Notes: generated by a model not told the origin, from the sequence alone. A stretch of DNA of 64,000 nt from Hydrangea macrophylla (GCA_033977485.1 CM066988.1:29492501-29556500), one strand, 5' to 3'. Positions 43,590-57,590 are shown, counted from the stretch's first letter. Made by a program: numbers and translations.

Positions 43590-46500
43590 TGTGGATACCG
43601 AGATTCCACCTCTTTTGTCATGTTTTCGTTTCAAATTTGTTTGAAATTGATTTGGATTAAAGGAAGAAAATGAAAGGTCTGTTGAAAACAGATACAGAGT
43701 TGCCACTTGGTCTTTAAGGAACCAAGAAACCTAATTTGACTCACCCAAGCGGATAAGGGCACCGGCCCTTCATAACCAAAGAACTTGGTTCGGGGTTTTG
43801 GTACGAGAGAGGAAGGAGCCTTTGTCACGACTAAAACACCCTCAACTCGCCCCGTTTTTCGACGGGCTTCAATTAGCATCCAAATAATCATCTTATACTA
43901 TGTATGGTTCGACAATTAATACTATGATAGTATATTACATCACATAAGAAAATTTGAAATGGAAGATCTAAAGGTAAGATATCATTCATAAGATCTAAGT
44001 CAAATATCATACAATGTAAAGTGAAAGATCACACCAATAAACCTAGGAAAAATCGTCCAATCACGTATCAAGTAATTAAGTTTTCCTAATCTAAGGGGAC
44101 ATGAATTGTTCTTGAAATAAATAATCAAAGAAATCAAAATATGCTTAGCAAGCTAGTATGATGCATGTTATTCTTTGAGAAAAGAAGATCTCTCAATCCC
44201 CGGGACGGATGAGAAAGGATGATTAGATCGAGAGGAAGCATGAACGTGTGATCATGATCGTTCCTTATAATCTTCTTATATTAAGAGTTACAAAACCCCA
44301 AATCTTGCATGAATGCAATGTATGCATCTAGAATGTGCCAAGGTTGTAGGGTGTTTTGGTGTTCATGGATTCCTAGGATGACTTAGAAGTCTAAAAGATG
44401 TATGAATGAGTGAATGAGATCAATATGGGATATGTACAAATGTAATATGAACTAGTTCCTAAGATATGAACTAATTTGGAATGCATATAAGCATCAAATC
44501 AAAGAATGAAAGTTAAAATGTGCTTGCTGTGAATAATGGACAGAACAGTAACTAGATCTTTTGAAAATTGAAAAGAGGGGTTAGGAATGTTTTCAGTGCA
44601 TAATATTTTATGGAGATCTTCTTTATTGTGTCTAGAACACTACCCAAAAAGACAATCGTTAATAACTATCACAGATTGAGAGAAATCACAAAAACAATGA
44701 AGGTCACTCAGAAACAGAGTCCGTACTGTCGACTGAAATGTTGAAATATCTTAGAAACTAAAAACAAATGATCTGTAGGCCCATTTTATACAGAAAGTTC
44801 CCTAAGACATTGAAGTTTAAGGGAAAAATAATTTGGGACCACCCCTTTTAGAAAAGTGTTCTAAAAAAGAAGTTGGAAGTCAACCAAGCTGCTGTGACAG
44901 CAGAGGCAGAATGTCTGGAAGGAATGTTTGGGTCCAAATGGACCATTTTCAAGTATTTCCAAGTCAAACCAAAACTCATGGGTGTTCTCTAATGAGTTAG
45001 GAAGACTTTCCAAGTGGCCTTTCATCCATACATTGAGTATTGAGTTCTAGAGAAATCTTTGAACTCAGCTCACTCACTGTTTTGACTCACTGTTTTGAAG
45101 ATTTTGGGGAAAACAAAGTTTTCTTTCTTGAGATCAAAAGGAGAGGGATTGAGGGGGGTTTTGAAATAGAGGTTTTGAAAAAATATTTTCAAAACTCAAT
45201 AAAGATTATAACCACTTAAAATGACAACATCAAACTCATCATCAAGAGCCTCCAAGATTGTTGGAGAGATTTATTACCATTTGAACATAACTTCCAAGAT
45301 ACCTTGGAGGTATTGAAGTTATGATCATCATCTATCAAACATGTTTTTGAGGTCAAGAGCTACTATCCATAAGGATTCACTCACCTCAAACTTCATGTCA
45401 TCATCTAGATGATGATGAACTAGTAAGTAAATAAAGAAAAATCAAAAAGAAATGAGGTAAGAAAAGATGAACATTGTATAAACAAGCAAGTAGATAATGA
45501 TCAATAGATGATATTCATGATGTATTGAACTTGTAGTTTGGTGTTTCACTCATATATGATGACATTGGACATGGAAGAAGCTTCCTCTCTCTTAAATGCC
45601 CACTAAAATGGTGCTTGGGTGTATTGAATGTTGAAGTAAATAGGAGTAATGAAGTAAAAACAAAGTTTAGAACTCACTTTTGTTTTGAAAATCAAAGAAG
45701 AAAGCTTCTTTTCTCTCTATTCTAACCTTATCTCTACAACTTTCTCTCCAAAATTTTTCAAAGCTTACATTTGACACCCCCAAAATGAGAAGTCAAGGGG
45801 GGTTTATATAGGCCAATTTGGAGTGGTTTTGGGATTTTAGAAGTGTTCCCATTGGTCCCAAACATCTGTGAACATAGAACTACGTCTTTTTGGTTTTCCT
45901 TTAATCAAAATGAACCCCCAAGAAAAATTATAAAAATATACCATTCTGGAGGAGAGTGCCGCAGTGGCACTGGGCCTGTACCGCGGTGGCAGTGGGCCAG
46001 TGCCGCGGCGGCACTGCTCCTCAAACGTTTGGATAATCCTGTTTAGGCCCCCAGAGGTTCTGGTATTCGCGAAAAGGCCCTATTTCGTCCGAAATTCACT
46101 GGAAAATGCATAGGAACTCCAAATTGAGGTTGTGATATACCATTGGAAAGGTAATGGAGTCTATTTTACATAAAAAATAAATCGGGGATAGGTCACTTTG
46201 AAAAGTTTTGCGGTATTTGCGATAAAAACCGATTTGATCGCCTTTTTCGCCTTCGGAAATTCATAATAGACTCGTTTTAAATCCGAAAATTATGTGCGAT
46301 ATACCGTTGGAAAGCTATTGACCTCTAGTATCCATGAAAAATATTTGAAAATTATTACGGTGCCCCAGTTTTAAAGTAAAATTCTGGTCAAACTGGTCAA
46401 ACCTGGGATTCCCGGGAAATCTTGGAAATCTCCGGGAGTTCCTAGGAGCTGACGTTTTTGCTCGATTTTCTTTTAGAACTCATTTTAATACTTTTCTCGT

Positions 46501-46879
46501 GATCTAGAATGATTCCGGTAAATTTGGACGATTTCGGTCAAACTTGGTCAAACCTTGGTCAAACCTAGTCAAACCTTGGTCAAACCGGTCAGCGGGGACT
46601 TTCCGGGAACTTCCGGGACTTCCGGGGGTCTCTGGGAGCTGACGATTTCATCCGATTTTACTTTAAAAAACTCATTTTTTTACTTTTCTTACGACATAGC
46701 ATGTTTCTAGAACTTTGGGACTAAATCTGGGAGTTTTCGGGCTTTCAGGGGCATTTTGGTCATTCTGAGCATTCTGAGAGATGGAAGTGGCTTCCAGGAG
46801 TCATTTTGAGTCTTTTACGATCATTGTGAACCACCAAACTATGGGTCTCCTAAATCTGATAGCCGAGAAAATGGGGTGT
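43590..46879 (-). repeat. Element 2 5' LTR (about 3290 bp, outer end damaged)
   Basis: Partner of 24765-28041. Minus-strand TATATAA at 45804-45810. Palindrome cluster at about 45957-46017. The outermost bases corresponding to CTACA are missing or changed, so the boundary at 46879 is approximate by a few bases. Confidence 0.92.
45957..46017. promoter_or_regulatory. GC-rich palindrome triplet in element 2 5' LTR
   Basis: Three units (AGTGCCGCAGTGGCACT, a changed middle unit, AGTGCCGCGGCGGCACT) in the same LTR position as 27129-27190. Confidence 0.7.
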
Positions 46880-48336
46880 TTAATAATAATGTTTTATCAA
46901 TATCTTTGTCAACTAAATTTCAGGCCGCCTAGCACATATAACCCATTTCAAAAACTCGTTCTAACAGTTTAGCACTAAAATGGTAATACTTACCATAGGT
47001 GATCTACAAGATTTATAATTAGTCTTTATTCCAAATGGGGGCTCTTGCCCAACTTAATCTTAAAGTTATTAACTCAATTCTATATACAACAATATATATA
47101 TAAGCACCTACATATGTACCACAAACATATTCAGGAGACATAATCACAAACTATGTACCCAACCAAGAAAGGGTACTAAACTACCAAGTGATCTAAATTT
47201 ACACTTAAAATTACACTTCCAAACAATCATGTGTAAAGATACTACAAAAAGTTCCATATCCACTAGTCCACCAAAATATTACCCAGTTTAACATCTAACA
47301 TGATGAATAAATAATAATAATATGATTCCTCCAAAAATTATACTAAAATTATATCACCAAATAACCACTCATGGTATACCATAACTAGCCTTATACGCAC
47401 AAATACACTATACAATTTTCATCTAGTTAACTACAAAATAATTATCCACTTAAACAAGTATATCACATTCTTGATTTTACAGCATTTCTATGAGTCATAA
47501 ATTTAGACAATAATCCAAGCTAAGGGTACTAGAAAGAAAGAAAACCCCACCTCAGTGGATTTGACGAAATCACACTACCAAAAATAACTCCAATAACACC
47601 ATTGGGGAGCCCCCACCGAGTACTACAACTTAACCCATGCCAAACCTAGCCAAGTGGGTTTGGGCAACCACCCAAAAAAAAAATCAACACCATACCCTCG
47701 ACGATCTGAGAGTACCCACGTGCAGATCTCGTCGTTCTCTACAACTTCCTTATAGGACATTTTGTAAGATAATGCCTCTAAGGCCTCCAAAGTGAAGAAA
47801 AATGGAAATGAAATTCATGGAGCCAAAGAGAGCTTCGGCTCTCTGTCTTGCAGAGAAAGTGAGATGAGAGGAAAAAGAAAAGAAAGAAAAGGGGGAGACA
47901 GAGATGGCACAGGGGGTGGATGGTGACATAATTGGGGTGGGTCCCCCAAGTTTGCTCCTTTAAACATTTCTGATATTTATGTAATCATATCATATGTGTG
48001 TCTAACACACCAAATGAACCAAATATGGTCACATTTGACTTTCCCAAATGCACTTATATATAATTATATTTAATATGAAAGTACCCAATGGTGCTCCACT
48101 ATTTATGTCCAAGACATTTAGTGACTGACAAGCATACCCAATTGGTTCACTATAATAAACCCATAGTTCTAACTAAACTTAGTGTCTAAATCGATTGAGA
48201 TTAAATTAACTCAATAGTCCAAATAATATTTTACCTTACATAAAGATACCAATCAATAATCACATGGTCCCATAAGTGTTGCAAATATGGTATAAATAAT
48301 TGCAAAAAATATTTATGGGTTATTATAATAAGTCCA
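46880..48336 (-). other. AT-rich LTR-like remnant
   Basis: No coding region. 47540-47900 (CCCACCTCAGTGGATTTG, then a purine-rich AAGAGAAAAGG tract) looks like the untranslated leader part of a chromovirus LTR on the minus strand. Unrelated to the left flank of element 2, so it does not help define the insertion site. Confidence 0.35.
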
Positions 48337-49313
48337 TGTCACACCCCAACCCGCCACATGCGGATTAGGATCGGGTAACAAAGAGTTACCCAAAACAAAA
48401 CACCCCTTAATAATAGTAAAATAAAAGTTAAACATAGTAAAAGGAATTCATTAGCTTAAACCGGCCCAAGGGTAAAATAGGCATTAAGAAAATATAGTCA
48501 AATCTTATACCAAAATAACCCTTTGAGTCTCGATTCCAACGCAAAAAACGGCGCGCAAATTCAAATTTTCTAGAAAGATTTATGTTCATTTCCGTAAAAG
48601 TCGACAGGCCAAAAATAGACCTGCGAATTCTGTAGGTCAAATTTCTACATCAACTCCCAACCCAAATTGAGTACACCCACAAATAATGTATTAACATATA
48701 CAACAAAAGAAACATACTCCCAAGTTGTCCAGAACCCCGTGGTTCAACACTTCTCACTGTGATATTCATCTGAACCTACATGGTCATTAGCCACAAAATC
48801 AAATAAGCTTTCGCTCAATGAGTACGTGCTACTAATCATGCAATTAGAGTATTCAATGATTCATAACACCAATTAAACATTTACAACAATAAATGTTCGC
48901 AAGCATGTCAAGTAATCAATCACCATCATTTTGGACCCCTGATTCCGGGCAATTCTCACTTTTCCCATCGCATATAGCGAAATCACACTCATTCATTTGT
49001 GACCGTAGTCAATTCGTTGTGGTCGTCACCACTATCCAATTTTCTCTGAGGATTTCACCATGTGTCCCTTATATATGGGCTAAATAATGGTGATTATCAC
49101 TTGAGACCCTTTGACCCAAATAAGCATATACGTAACTTAACATGTCAACATGGCAATTTCAACATTTCAGATATGTTAAATAATAAATAATCACATGCTT
49201 TTCCACTTAATCATAAATTAAGCATTCTAAGTATTTAATAATAATTAAAAGACATTAAATATCCAATTTTGGGATTAGGACACTCACCTCTACGAATTAC
49301 CAAATAAGCCTAG
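48337..49313 (-). repeat. Probable chromovirus LTR fragment (minus orientation)
   Basis: Starts TGTCACACCCC on the plus strand, the reverse complement of the GGGGCGTGACA that ends the LTR at 55013. Read on the minus strand, it ends as a Tekay-type LTR should. It is interrupted at 49313 by a copia-type LTR. Orientation and full extent are uncertain. Confidence 0.45.
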
Positions 49314-50906
49314 TGTTAGTAGTATGCCCTAAAAGCCAATTAGATTGGAGTAGTGTTTTAGGAATATTACCTTGTAATAATAGTTTCATATTAATAAAGG
49401 GCAAGTTTATTATTTATCATTATTGTTGTTTAACTTTGATAAGATAGTCCATAGAATTAAAGTTGAGAAGGTATGTACTTAAGGAGTTAAGGAACAAGAC
49501 CATATACTTCTCAGTTGCTTTATTCTAAAATTGTTCTTAGTCGTAGGATTATTAAATTGGCCATTTGATAATCCGGTTAGAGTAACATGTGCCATGTTTA
49601 TTTTATTTGGTAAAATATGACTAGTCTTAAGTCATCAGTGTGGGGATAGTGGAACAGGCACATGAGTGCTTGTTATAGAACAAGTTCACTAGACGTGATC
49701 AACTATTTGGAAAATCCAAATGGAGTTTTACTTATCTATCAATGGATTGTTCTTAGTTATAGTGGTACAAGTAATCCTTAGACCTGAGACATTACTATTT
49801 TCTTGTGTATGGGTTATTATGCTTTAACGTGCACGGTGTTTATGTTTTAATCAAACACATATTCATGCACTGTTGGGTATAATAAGTCATACATGGAAAC
49901 ATGTGAATGTACAACAAGGAATCTATCACTCTCAAGTGAGAGAGTGAATGTCCTATGTGATCTTCTATGATATATCTCAAGTAAAGCTCCCTGGCCAGGG
50001 CAGGGTGAGAATTAGAAGAGAGTTTTCTAATTTCACCAAATAGAGAAATATCAAATAGTTCGAGAACATATAATTAAATATGGGTTTGATAATATATCCA
50101 TTACCCAAGAAATTTAATTGGGACATTGTTTGATAGAAGGATTGAATTGTATGGTTACTGTTAACGGAAAGGTTCACTATTTCAGACTGTCTGGGGTGTG
50201 CCATGATACACTGCTAGGTGTCACTCATGACTAGTAGAAGCCCAAAAATAATAAATATTAATGTTAATTATTTCTACTAGAAGATGTTCTAATTTAAATT
50301 AATTAGAAAGGGTCTAATTGTAATACTTTAAAGTATTAGTATGAACCTAAGGGGTCACATACAAAAGGGCAATGTGTAATTAGAAGAAGTTGTGAGGGTC
50401 TACATGATATTAAGTTGTTAATATGGAAGTAGTATAATAATACTATTAGTTTATATTTGATTTAAGAAAGGCTTCCAATCAAATATAGTTTCCTAATTAG
50501 ATTAGGAAATGGTCTTATAGCATTATTATATATTTGAGGTATGAAAAACTAAAAAGGTTGCTAGCACATCTAAGTTTCTCTCATATACTCCATCCCCAAA
50601 GATCCGTACGGTCACTTGTGTGACCTCATCATTGTCTTCCTTCAATTTGTTGCAGAGAGTCAAAAGGTTCTTCTAGTGTGCATTGCTTGTGTGGATACTT
50701 TTAGAGATCGGACACTTGGACGATTTGGTGAACTGTTCATGGGACGAAAGAGAATTAATATTTTGTAAAGCACGCTTCAAGGGTAACTATTCGATTAACC
50801 CCCTATGGTTGTTGTATGTATTTTGTATATATCATAGACTTGATCATGGGTTTAGGAAACCATTAAATTTTTGTTTTCCACTGCGTGAACCTTTAAGGGT
50901 TCCACA
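49314..50906 (+). repeat. Ty1/copia-type LTR (about 1.6 kb)
   Basis: Begins TGTTAGTAGTATGCCCTAAA, the TATGCCCTA signature near the start of many plant copia LTRs. It ends near TTCCACA and is followed by a primer-site-like TTGTATCAGAGC. No partner LTR or copia polyprotein follows in the window, so the element is truncated or non-autonomous. Confidence 0.55.
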
Positions 50907-50920
50907 TGGTTTTCTTTTAG

Positions 50921-50932
50921 TTGTATCAGAGC
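50921..50932 (+). promoter_or_regulatory. Primer-binding-site-like sequence of copia-type element
   Basis: TTGTATCAGAGC differs by one base from TGGTATCAGAGC, the initiator-methionine-tRNA primer site of most copia elements. Spacing to the presumed LTR end (about 14 bp) is longer than usual. Confidence 0.5.
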
Positions 50933-52120
50933 CTTAGTCTATGATTAATATAAAATAACTAATTAATTTTATAGTATGAATTTATTTTGAATAAATCTAA
51001 AATTTTGGGACTATAGATTTGTATTAGATACAAAACTCTTAAAAGTAAATTTTCTCATTGATTAATGGATGCGTGTACATATGGAATATGTATCGCATTC
51101 AATCTATTAGAATAAAGTACTAAAGTGATGACTAGCTTCAAACTGTACAGTGTGTGTACGGATGTCAGCCGATGTACGGACGGTGGGTTCATGTTCCCAG
51201 AATTCTCCATAATATATATATATTGTTTTGTATTCATTTTAATCACACTTAAAATTAAACACTAATGAAATTAGGATTAGTCCCAAAATAAAATACTATA
51301 ATAATACTTTATTGTTTTATTTGCATGAGATGTGAATGGTTAATGAGATAAGATGATTTATGGACTAGACCAAAAATAATTGAGCTATGTGATTGGTTTG
51401 TTAATTCAATGTGATTGAATGGTTTATGATTTAGGGTTTGTAATTTTTTAATGGGGCTTGCATGCCATCCTTCCTCTTTCTCAATGTAATTTCTATCTCT
51501 CTCCTCTATATCTCCCCTTTGATCATGCATCAAGGGTTTTCATTTTAAAGCCATGTAAAATTTGGCTTAGAGACAAAGATCAGAAGATTATAAGGAAGAT
51601 AAGGTGGACCCTACTTGGAGTAGACAAGGTGTCCAAGAAAAGAATGAAGACTATTTATTATTATTGTTTCAAGCTTAGAGCTTGAAAGCATGTATTGTTT
51701 AATAATGATTACAACCCTATAGACCTAGATTCAACTTAAAGGCCCAAGTTGAATCACCTTATAAGTCCATAATCATTCATGACCCATTCTTATGTGATAA
51801 TTGTTGGGGCGGTTTCACCTTATATTTTATATGTCCATATTTTAAAGTTATTTTAAAATTTAATCCAATTGTTGTGTCATGAGGATACTCCTTTAAATTA
51901 AAATTTTAAAATTGTTTTCTAAATTTAATTAGTAGGAGCATCGTATGGACATATTCAAATATAAATGATGAAATATTTATTTTATGTATTTGATGCATTT
52001 ATAATTGATGAGACCATAAAATTCCTGTAATGTTTCAAAATTTATAATTAAGGGTAATGGGGTAATTTTGTCTTTCCTATTGTGGACCCTTATTTAATTT
52101 GACTATATATTTAATTCCAG
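50933..52120. other. AT-rich non-coding internal or flanking stretch
   Basis: No protein similarity seen. Could be the internal part of a non-autonomous copia-type element or unrelated repeat DNA. Confidence 0.4.
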
Positions 52121-55013
52121 AACATGACTAAATTATTTTATTGTATCTTTCATATGCTTATAAATTTATTTCTGTGCCTGTGGATGTGTTTATTTAATTT
52201 TGGGGTTACACTGTTGGGTCAGACTGTCCATTGGAGCACCAAACAGTTAATTTTTGGAGCATACAAGAGAGTGAGTCCCACCCCACTCCCTTATAGCCGG
52301 CCAAACCATTCTTTTCCCCTCATTCACGTTAGTTTTTCTTCCTTCTCTTCTTTTCTTCTTCTTCTCCTTCCAAGAGACAAAAACCTCCATGGTTCTCCTT
52401 CTCTTTCAAGTTTCATTCTTCAAGATTTCAAGGGATTGTCAAGAACTTCATTATCTAGCATCTCGAATCATCCTAGAGCTTGGAATCATCATTTGGTAAG
52501 CATTCTAGAAAACCCCCAAATTCTAGGGTTTCACTAGATTTCAAAATTTTGGGTTTTGGTTGAACTTCTCTTCTCTTTTATAGCTTCCTTGGAGTATTTA
52601 GAACACCTCCTAACATACCTAACCATTTTCCTTTGGGGATTCATAATGTGGTAAGTTTTCAAATCCCTAACAAATCTAGGATTTACTAGCTTTATGTTTT
52701 CTTTCCTAACCTTGGGTTGTTCTTGATTAGTGGTGCATTCTTGAAGCATTCTTCAAGATCCTAGCACAAGCATTGAAGTTATTTTGGATTTGCTTAGCCC
52801 TCTTGAGTTGCCATTGATTTTTGGAAGCTAAGCTTTAAGGTAGATTTGCATTGTTGCAGTTCCATATGTTATGCTTGTCTAAGATGCTTTGAGTTCATGT
52901 ATATGTGCTAGGAGAGAACTTAGACACATGCATTAGGATTTTTCCCAAAGTTGTAATGTTGGGATTATTTTGCCTAAATATGGATTATATGCTTTGGTTG
53001 TACAAGTTGTGATCTTAGGGTATTATATGTGATTAAAATGATGTTAAGAGAATAATTTAAACACATGCATGAGGTTTCCCCAAAGTTGTAAATTTAGAGT
53101 TATGCCAAATTGTGACTTACATGCTTTGGTTGTACAATATTTGATTATGTGATGCTAAAGGTGCTTAGGATGCTCCCTTTATGTGTAAAAGCATGCTAGG
53201 ACGTTAGTATAGAAATCCTTGTTAGGATTGTCAAGATATGCAATTTAACTACATTCTTTGAGTTTGATATCATGTCTAATGGACTAGAATTATTGCTTGA
53301 TTTATTGTATGGATCAACTATAATGTCTTTTCAAACATCACATGCATTGAGGCCTAATCGGCAAGTATTCATGTATCACGACATAAATGTTTTGTTTGAA
53401 AAAGAGAGAAAAACCCCATGTGAGGGAATTTGATTTAAGAAAATCCGGATATGGGTTCTGATGTGAGACAGGTAGAATGACCCTTAGAAACATTCAAACT
53501 CCAACTATATTTGGGTAGCTCCCGAAAATTGGTATGCTACACTCCATGCGTGGGTGGCTCATAGTCCGGTAACGAGAGAGATATGCATATATCACGCATA
53601 GCCTTGCGGCTCTAATCATCTCATTGTAGCCGTGGTGGCGATTCATTGCACCTCATTTAATTTTAGCCATGGATAGAATATAGACTTGTTACAATGTTTT
53701 CTATGAGCCGTCCTCATAAAAACGACAAAACATTTTTTTCAGGTGAGCTTGATAAGGGAAAAAGGGCATATGTGACCCGACGCGTAGACGTTGATACTCT
53801 TGTTCTACTTTAAAGACTCGTGCTTAGATATGTATATGGATAGCTCTCTTGTTGATTTAGTCATTTTGGAAGATCTCGTGAGCTTAGGCTCTCATCTCTT
53901 GTATTTGAGAAGCTTCTTTGATTTTAATTGTACACGTGTTAGTCCTTGCTTTCATGGTTATTTCTTTCAATTGTTAAACTCACTTTATGATAACATATTT
54001 ACTTTCCGAGGTCGTTGAACCTTTTTAAGTTCTTGTCTTTTTTATTTACATATCCATTGTTTGTTTTTCCCTTGTATTTGGATCCTTGTCGGATTGGTTT
54101 GGGTGGTTGCTTTTATGATAGTTCTTTGCTGTAGTTTAGTTCATTTTGTCCTTGGATCCTTGCCGGATCAAACCCCTCTTTTAATTCCAACAAGTTTTCA
54201 AACATTTAAACGTTCCAAATCTCTTTCATTCTCTTTCTTTTCATCCCACTCTTTGACCTCTTTCCATTTCTCAAATATTTTTTCCTTTTACTTATGTTGG
54301 AATTATATATATATTTTTAAAAGGTTTCTGAATGTGAAAATACACGTGTGAGTGTGTGTGGGTGAGTGTTTAGAGTACCTTCCCTTTATCTCTCTCCCAA
54401 TCTCTCCCTCTCCCCTTCTTCCTCTCTTTATCTCTTACACCTCTCGTTTTTAATAAATTTGAGTACATGAAGTTCTGTTTGGTTTAGACTCGTGTTGTAT
54501 GTTGTTTAGGACTTGTTTAGTCATGTATTGATGTTTAAACTTGAGGATTTAGCATAGTTGGAAACATTTTGAAATGCTGTCAAAATGCTGTCAAAGTTGC
54601 TGTAAAAAAAAAAAACTGCTACTGTTATTTCAGTTTACTGCCCAAACAGTGAGGAATTGGAAAAAATGCTATTTGACAAAAGTCGTGCGGATAGAATGTG
54701 AAAATTTCAAAGATATAATTACTTACGGATGTTTTAAAATTCAGCAATTATCCAAAAATGGTCCTTTATCATTTTTTTTTTGCATTCCTTGAACTAGTGC
54801 TTGTTCGGATAGTCTTTTAATCAAATGTTCAAATGATTTTACCTTCGTTTGACTCATCAACTTGTAAGTCCATTTTGGATTTACGCATTTGTATGCCATC
54901 CTTGTAGGAATCCTCGTGGGTTTCTAAAGTCGCCTCAGCATTTGTGATTGGGTTTTACTTCTTTTTTCTCTATTTTCTCTCTTTCCTCGCGCTTCGGTTC
55001 TCGGGGCGTGACA
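52121..55013 (+). repeat. Chromovirus (Tekay/Del-like) 5' LTR, left end unresolved
   Basis: Ends GGGGCGTGACA at 55013 directly before an initiator-Met primer site. 52255-52620 has the leader-like GTCCCACCCCACTCCC and a CT-rich tract; 52496 offers a GGTAAGC splice donor. 53560-53660 contains GGGTGGCTCATAG-type blocks usual for these LTRs. The start is probably masked by the copia-type insertion upstream. Confidence 0.55.
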
Positions 55014-55016
55014 GTT

Positions 55017-55028
55017 TGGTATCAGAGC
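55017..55028 (+). promoter_or_regulatory. Primer-binding site of the chromovirus (initiator Met tRNA)
   Basis: TGGTATCAGAGC, exactly complementary to the 3' end of plant initiator-methionine tRNA, three bases after the LTR end GTGACA. Confidence 0.9.
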
Positions 55029-56487
55029 TAATCGGGTTTGAATACCTAGGGGCTATGGGTGTTTACTTCGGGCTTATTTCATTTTCGTCCATGCTTAAGT
55101 TTGTTTAGTGCCTTCCGTTTATTTCACTGAGGTTTTTCGTTGAGATGATGCGATGCCGTGGGGGCATGCGTAGAGGTTGAATTCCTTTGGGACCTATATG
55201 ATTACATGCTCTAGGTGTTTACATGTTTCACATTCAACGTAGTATCTACTTACATGTTAAATGTGTACATACTCCATGGGATGGCATTAGTCCTTCTATG
55301 AGTTGCTTAATGTGGTTAATAGTCATTCGATTCCTCATTTAATGCTAATTGTTTTAACTATACCTTCGTTTACTTTACATAGTGAGATGTTGCGTGAACA
55401 TTTTATTTTATTTTATTGAGTGAACGTCTTCGGGACTTTTGTGCTTACGTGCCCAATTTACATGTTTCATATCTTACATGTTATGTGAGTTCATGTGAAG
55501 CCTACATATTCTATGTATTGTGTTGTGCATTTCCTTTGGCTATGATATGAAGGCTACGTATTTCACGCAAGGCGAGTATAATGGTAGCATGCTTAAGGTT
55601 GAATGCCTTCGAGGCTAGGTACGTATATGCTAAGTGCTTACATGTCAAAGATTACATGTTCCATACCCGATATGCTAAGTGTTTATATAATTTTCAATCG
55701 TTCTAATATGTATTGATGCATATTGAGTAATGTGATTCCTTATTATTGATGAGCATGCTTCTATGTGAATTTGATGTTATCTTCGAACGATGAGATGACA
55801 TGTTAATGTTTACACGTGATATGTGTACATGTTCTACGTGCTATGAGCTTATCCCGGTTCCAACATTTTTATGTGTTCAGGATACATACCAAATGAATTC
55901 ATGTTTGATGTGCCCTACAGTTATGTTATAACCGTGCATATTCTCAGTGCTATGTATTCCCATGGGTCTTGATAGGCATTGATTAGTATGAATCATGATA
56001 TAAGTTGCTTAAGGTACTAGTAACCATATTAATATTGATTGCCTTTCCTATACTATCCTTGCCATTTATGTTAAGTATCGAGTTGATTTATAAAGCAATA
56101 TGGTATCGCAAATATAAATGGAATCATAAAGGGAAACGTTTTATGTTATATGTGAACATGATTGATGCTGTGAGCTATGTGATCTCATGGCAAGTATGCG
56201 TGTCCTCTAAGTGATGTGTGAATTAATGTTTAACCTATAGAGATTTGTACCTGGTTCACGTGGAACTATGGCTTGAACGCGTATTCATAATTTGGAGTAC
56301 CTTGGTACTGTTTGAGGAGGATCTTCGAGTGGGCGCTGCAACTTTTCAGTCAGATTTAAGTGGGGGTTAGTGTTGACTACACTGACTTTGGAGAGTATAT
56401 TATGGGACACCCTCAGCCGACTATTTTGTGAGAAGTATTTCTCGTTCGTAGTTCGTCGAACTAAGAGGATTGAATTTTTGAAATCTT
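55029..56487 (+). other. Degenerate leader and gag 5' part of the chromovirus
   Basis: No clear protein similarity. AT-rich with recurring TACATGTT-type words. By position this is the leader and N-terminal gag of the element starting at 55014. Confidence 0.5.
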
Positions 56488-57590
56488 CTTTAGGGAGCCG
56501 TGACAGTTTCTGAGTATGAGACTAGTCTCATTTTTGATATAACATTGGACCATAGAATGAAGGTAAGAACTTTTGAGAATGGACTTCGTCCAGGCCTATG
56601 CACCAACGTGGTTGGATTCGAGTTGAATGTACGTAGTAAAGTGGTTCAGAAAAAATTAGTGTTTGGGTATTTGAGTTTGAATAAAAAAGTTAGAGAACTT
56701 CGAGCACCGACTAAGAATAGTCTGTTGGACCACCCCCAGTTCGTTCAACCTTTTGAGCAGGCTTGTAGGCAACCTTTGTTACCACCATAACCAACTCCTT
56801 CAAATTTTTTTTGGTCGAGCGTTTCTAAGGAGACAATAAGGACAGTTTAATTTTTTGCCATCGCACCTTCCGTGGGTAATACCGATGCTTCTGTGATCCG
56901 AGGTAAGTTGTTCGTGTTTAGTCCCAGTGCCACTATGCCTGTAGATATCGACGCATTGTATCCCTTTAGATACCACTTGTGCATCATCATTGAGTTGCAA
57001 AATGAGTCATTTGGTTCGTACATTGTTAGTTGTTAATTGATACTTCCATTGGAGGCTTAGTTCCCTTGGATCGAGTATGTTTGTGACTACGAGCTGTGAT
57101 AGCTGACCAGCACACCATCTTTGATTTGTGATTGTGAGTATGGACTAGTGAGTACCTACCGAGCACTTGTGACTTGTTTTGAGAGGAAGGTAGCATTTGT
57201 ATTACCATCCGGGAATCTTAATTATTTTATGGATGATAGTATAGAGACTCCGATATATCCGCTTCACAATTGGTGCAACTAAAAAAAATTTTATTGATTC
57301 CTTAAATAGCGTGTTTTGTTTTTCGATGAGAATGAACCAAATTTGATTGAGTTCTTTTCCATTGTGGGTTAGTACACCGATGTGTTAACTGAGGATTTGC
57401 ATGGCTTGTCGCCTATCCGTGAGAATTGAGTTATGACAGATTAATACGCAGTACTTCATCTATTTTGATGCCGTCGTATTGTAGGACATCCGCAGGGTTG
57501 AAAGTGTTAAGGGCTCAGTTGGAGAACTTACAGGTTAGCAATGTTAATCGTCTTAATCTGTCTCCTTGGAGAGTACCCATTTCCCTGTGC
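56488..57590 (+). pseudogene. gag: Chromovirus gag and protease remnant
   Basis: 56500-56790 encodes MTVSEYETSLIF, ENGLRPGLCTNVVGFELN and KVVQKKLVF, the C-terminal core of the gag domain in Tekay/Del-type chromoviruses. From about 56890 a protease-like stretch (DASVIRGKLFVFSPSA) is badly decayed and its active-site Asp is not recognisable. No functional product. Confidence 0.7.

Larger units (their letters stand above)
24765..46879 (-). mobile_element. Element 2: large Ogre/Tat-like Ty3/gypsy retrotransposon with antisense plant-mobile-domain gene
   Basis: 22-kb minus-strand element. LTRs (24765-28041 and 43590-46879) differ at about 9 of the first 330 positions by hand count, so it looks younger than element 1. 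Order on the minus strand: LTR, primer site, leader with a 51-bp array, gag, protease, RT, RNase H plus aRNH, integrase, an array, antisense genes, further arrays, polypurine tract, LTR. Gag to integrase is essentially one open frame broken by a few stops and one homopolymer frameshift. No target duplication: ACAGT precedes the left LTR, and the right LTR loses its last bases (GGGTGT then TTAATA). The right edge is therefore truncated or recombined. Confidence 0.93.

Noticed and set aside
48337..55013. One single 6.7-kb LTR from TGTCACACCCC to GGGGCGTGACA
   Set aside because: The termini would fit, but internal blocks at 48337-49313 read better on the minus strand and a copia-type LTR lies between, so two fragments are more likely.
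55017..55028. tRNA-like sequence TGGTATCAGAGC
   Set aside because: Too short for a tRNA gene; it is the primer-binding site next to the LTR end.
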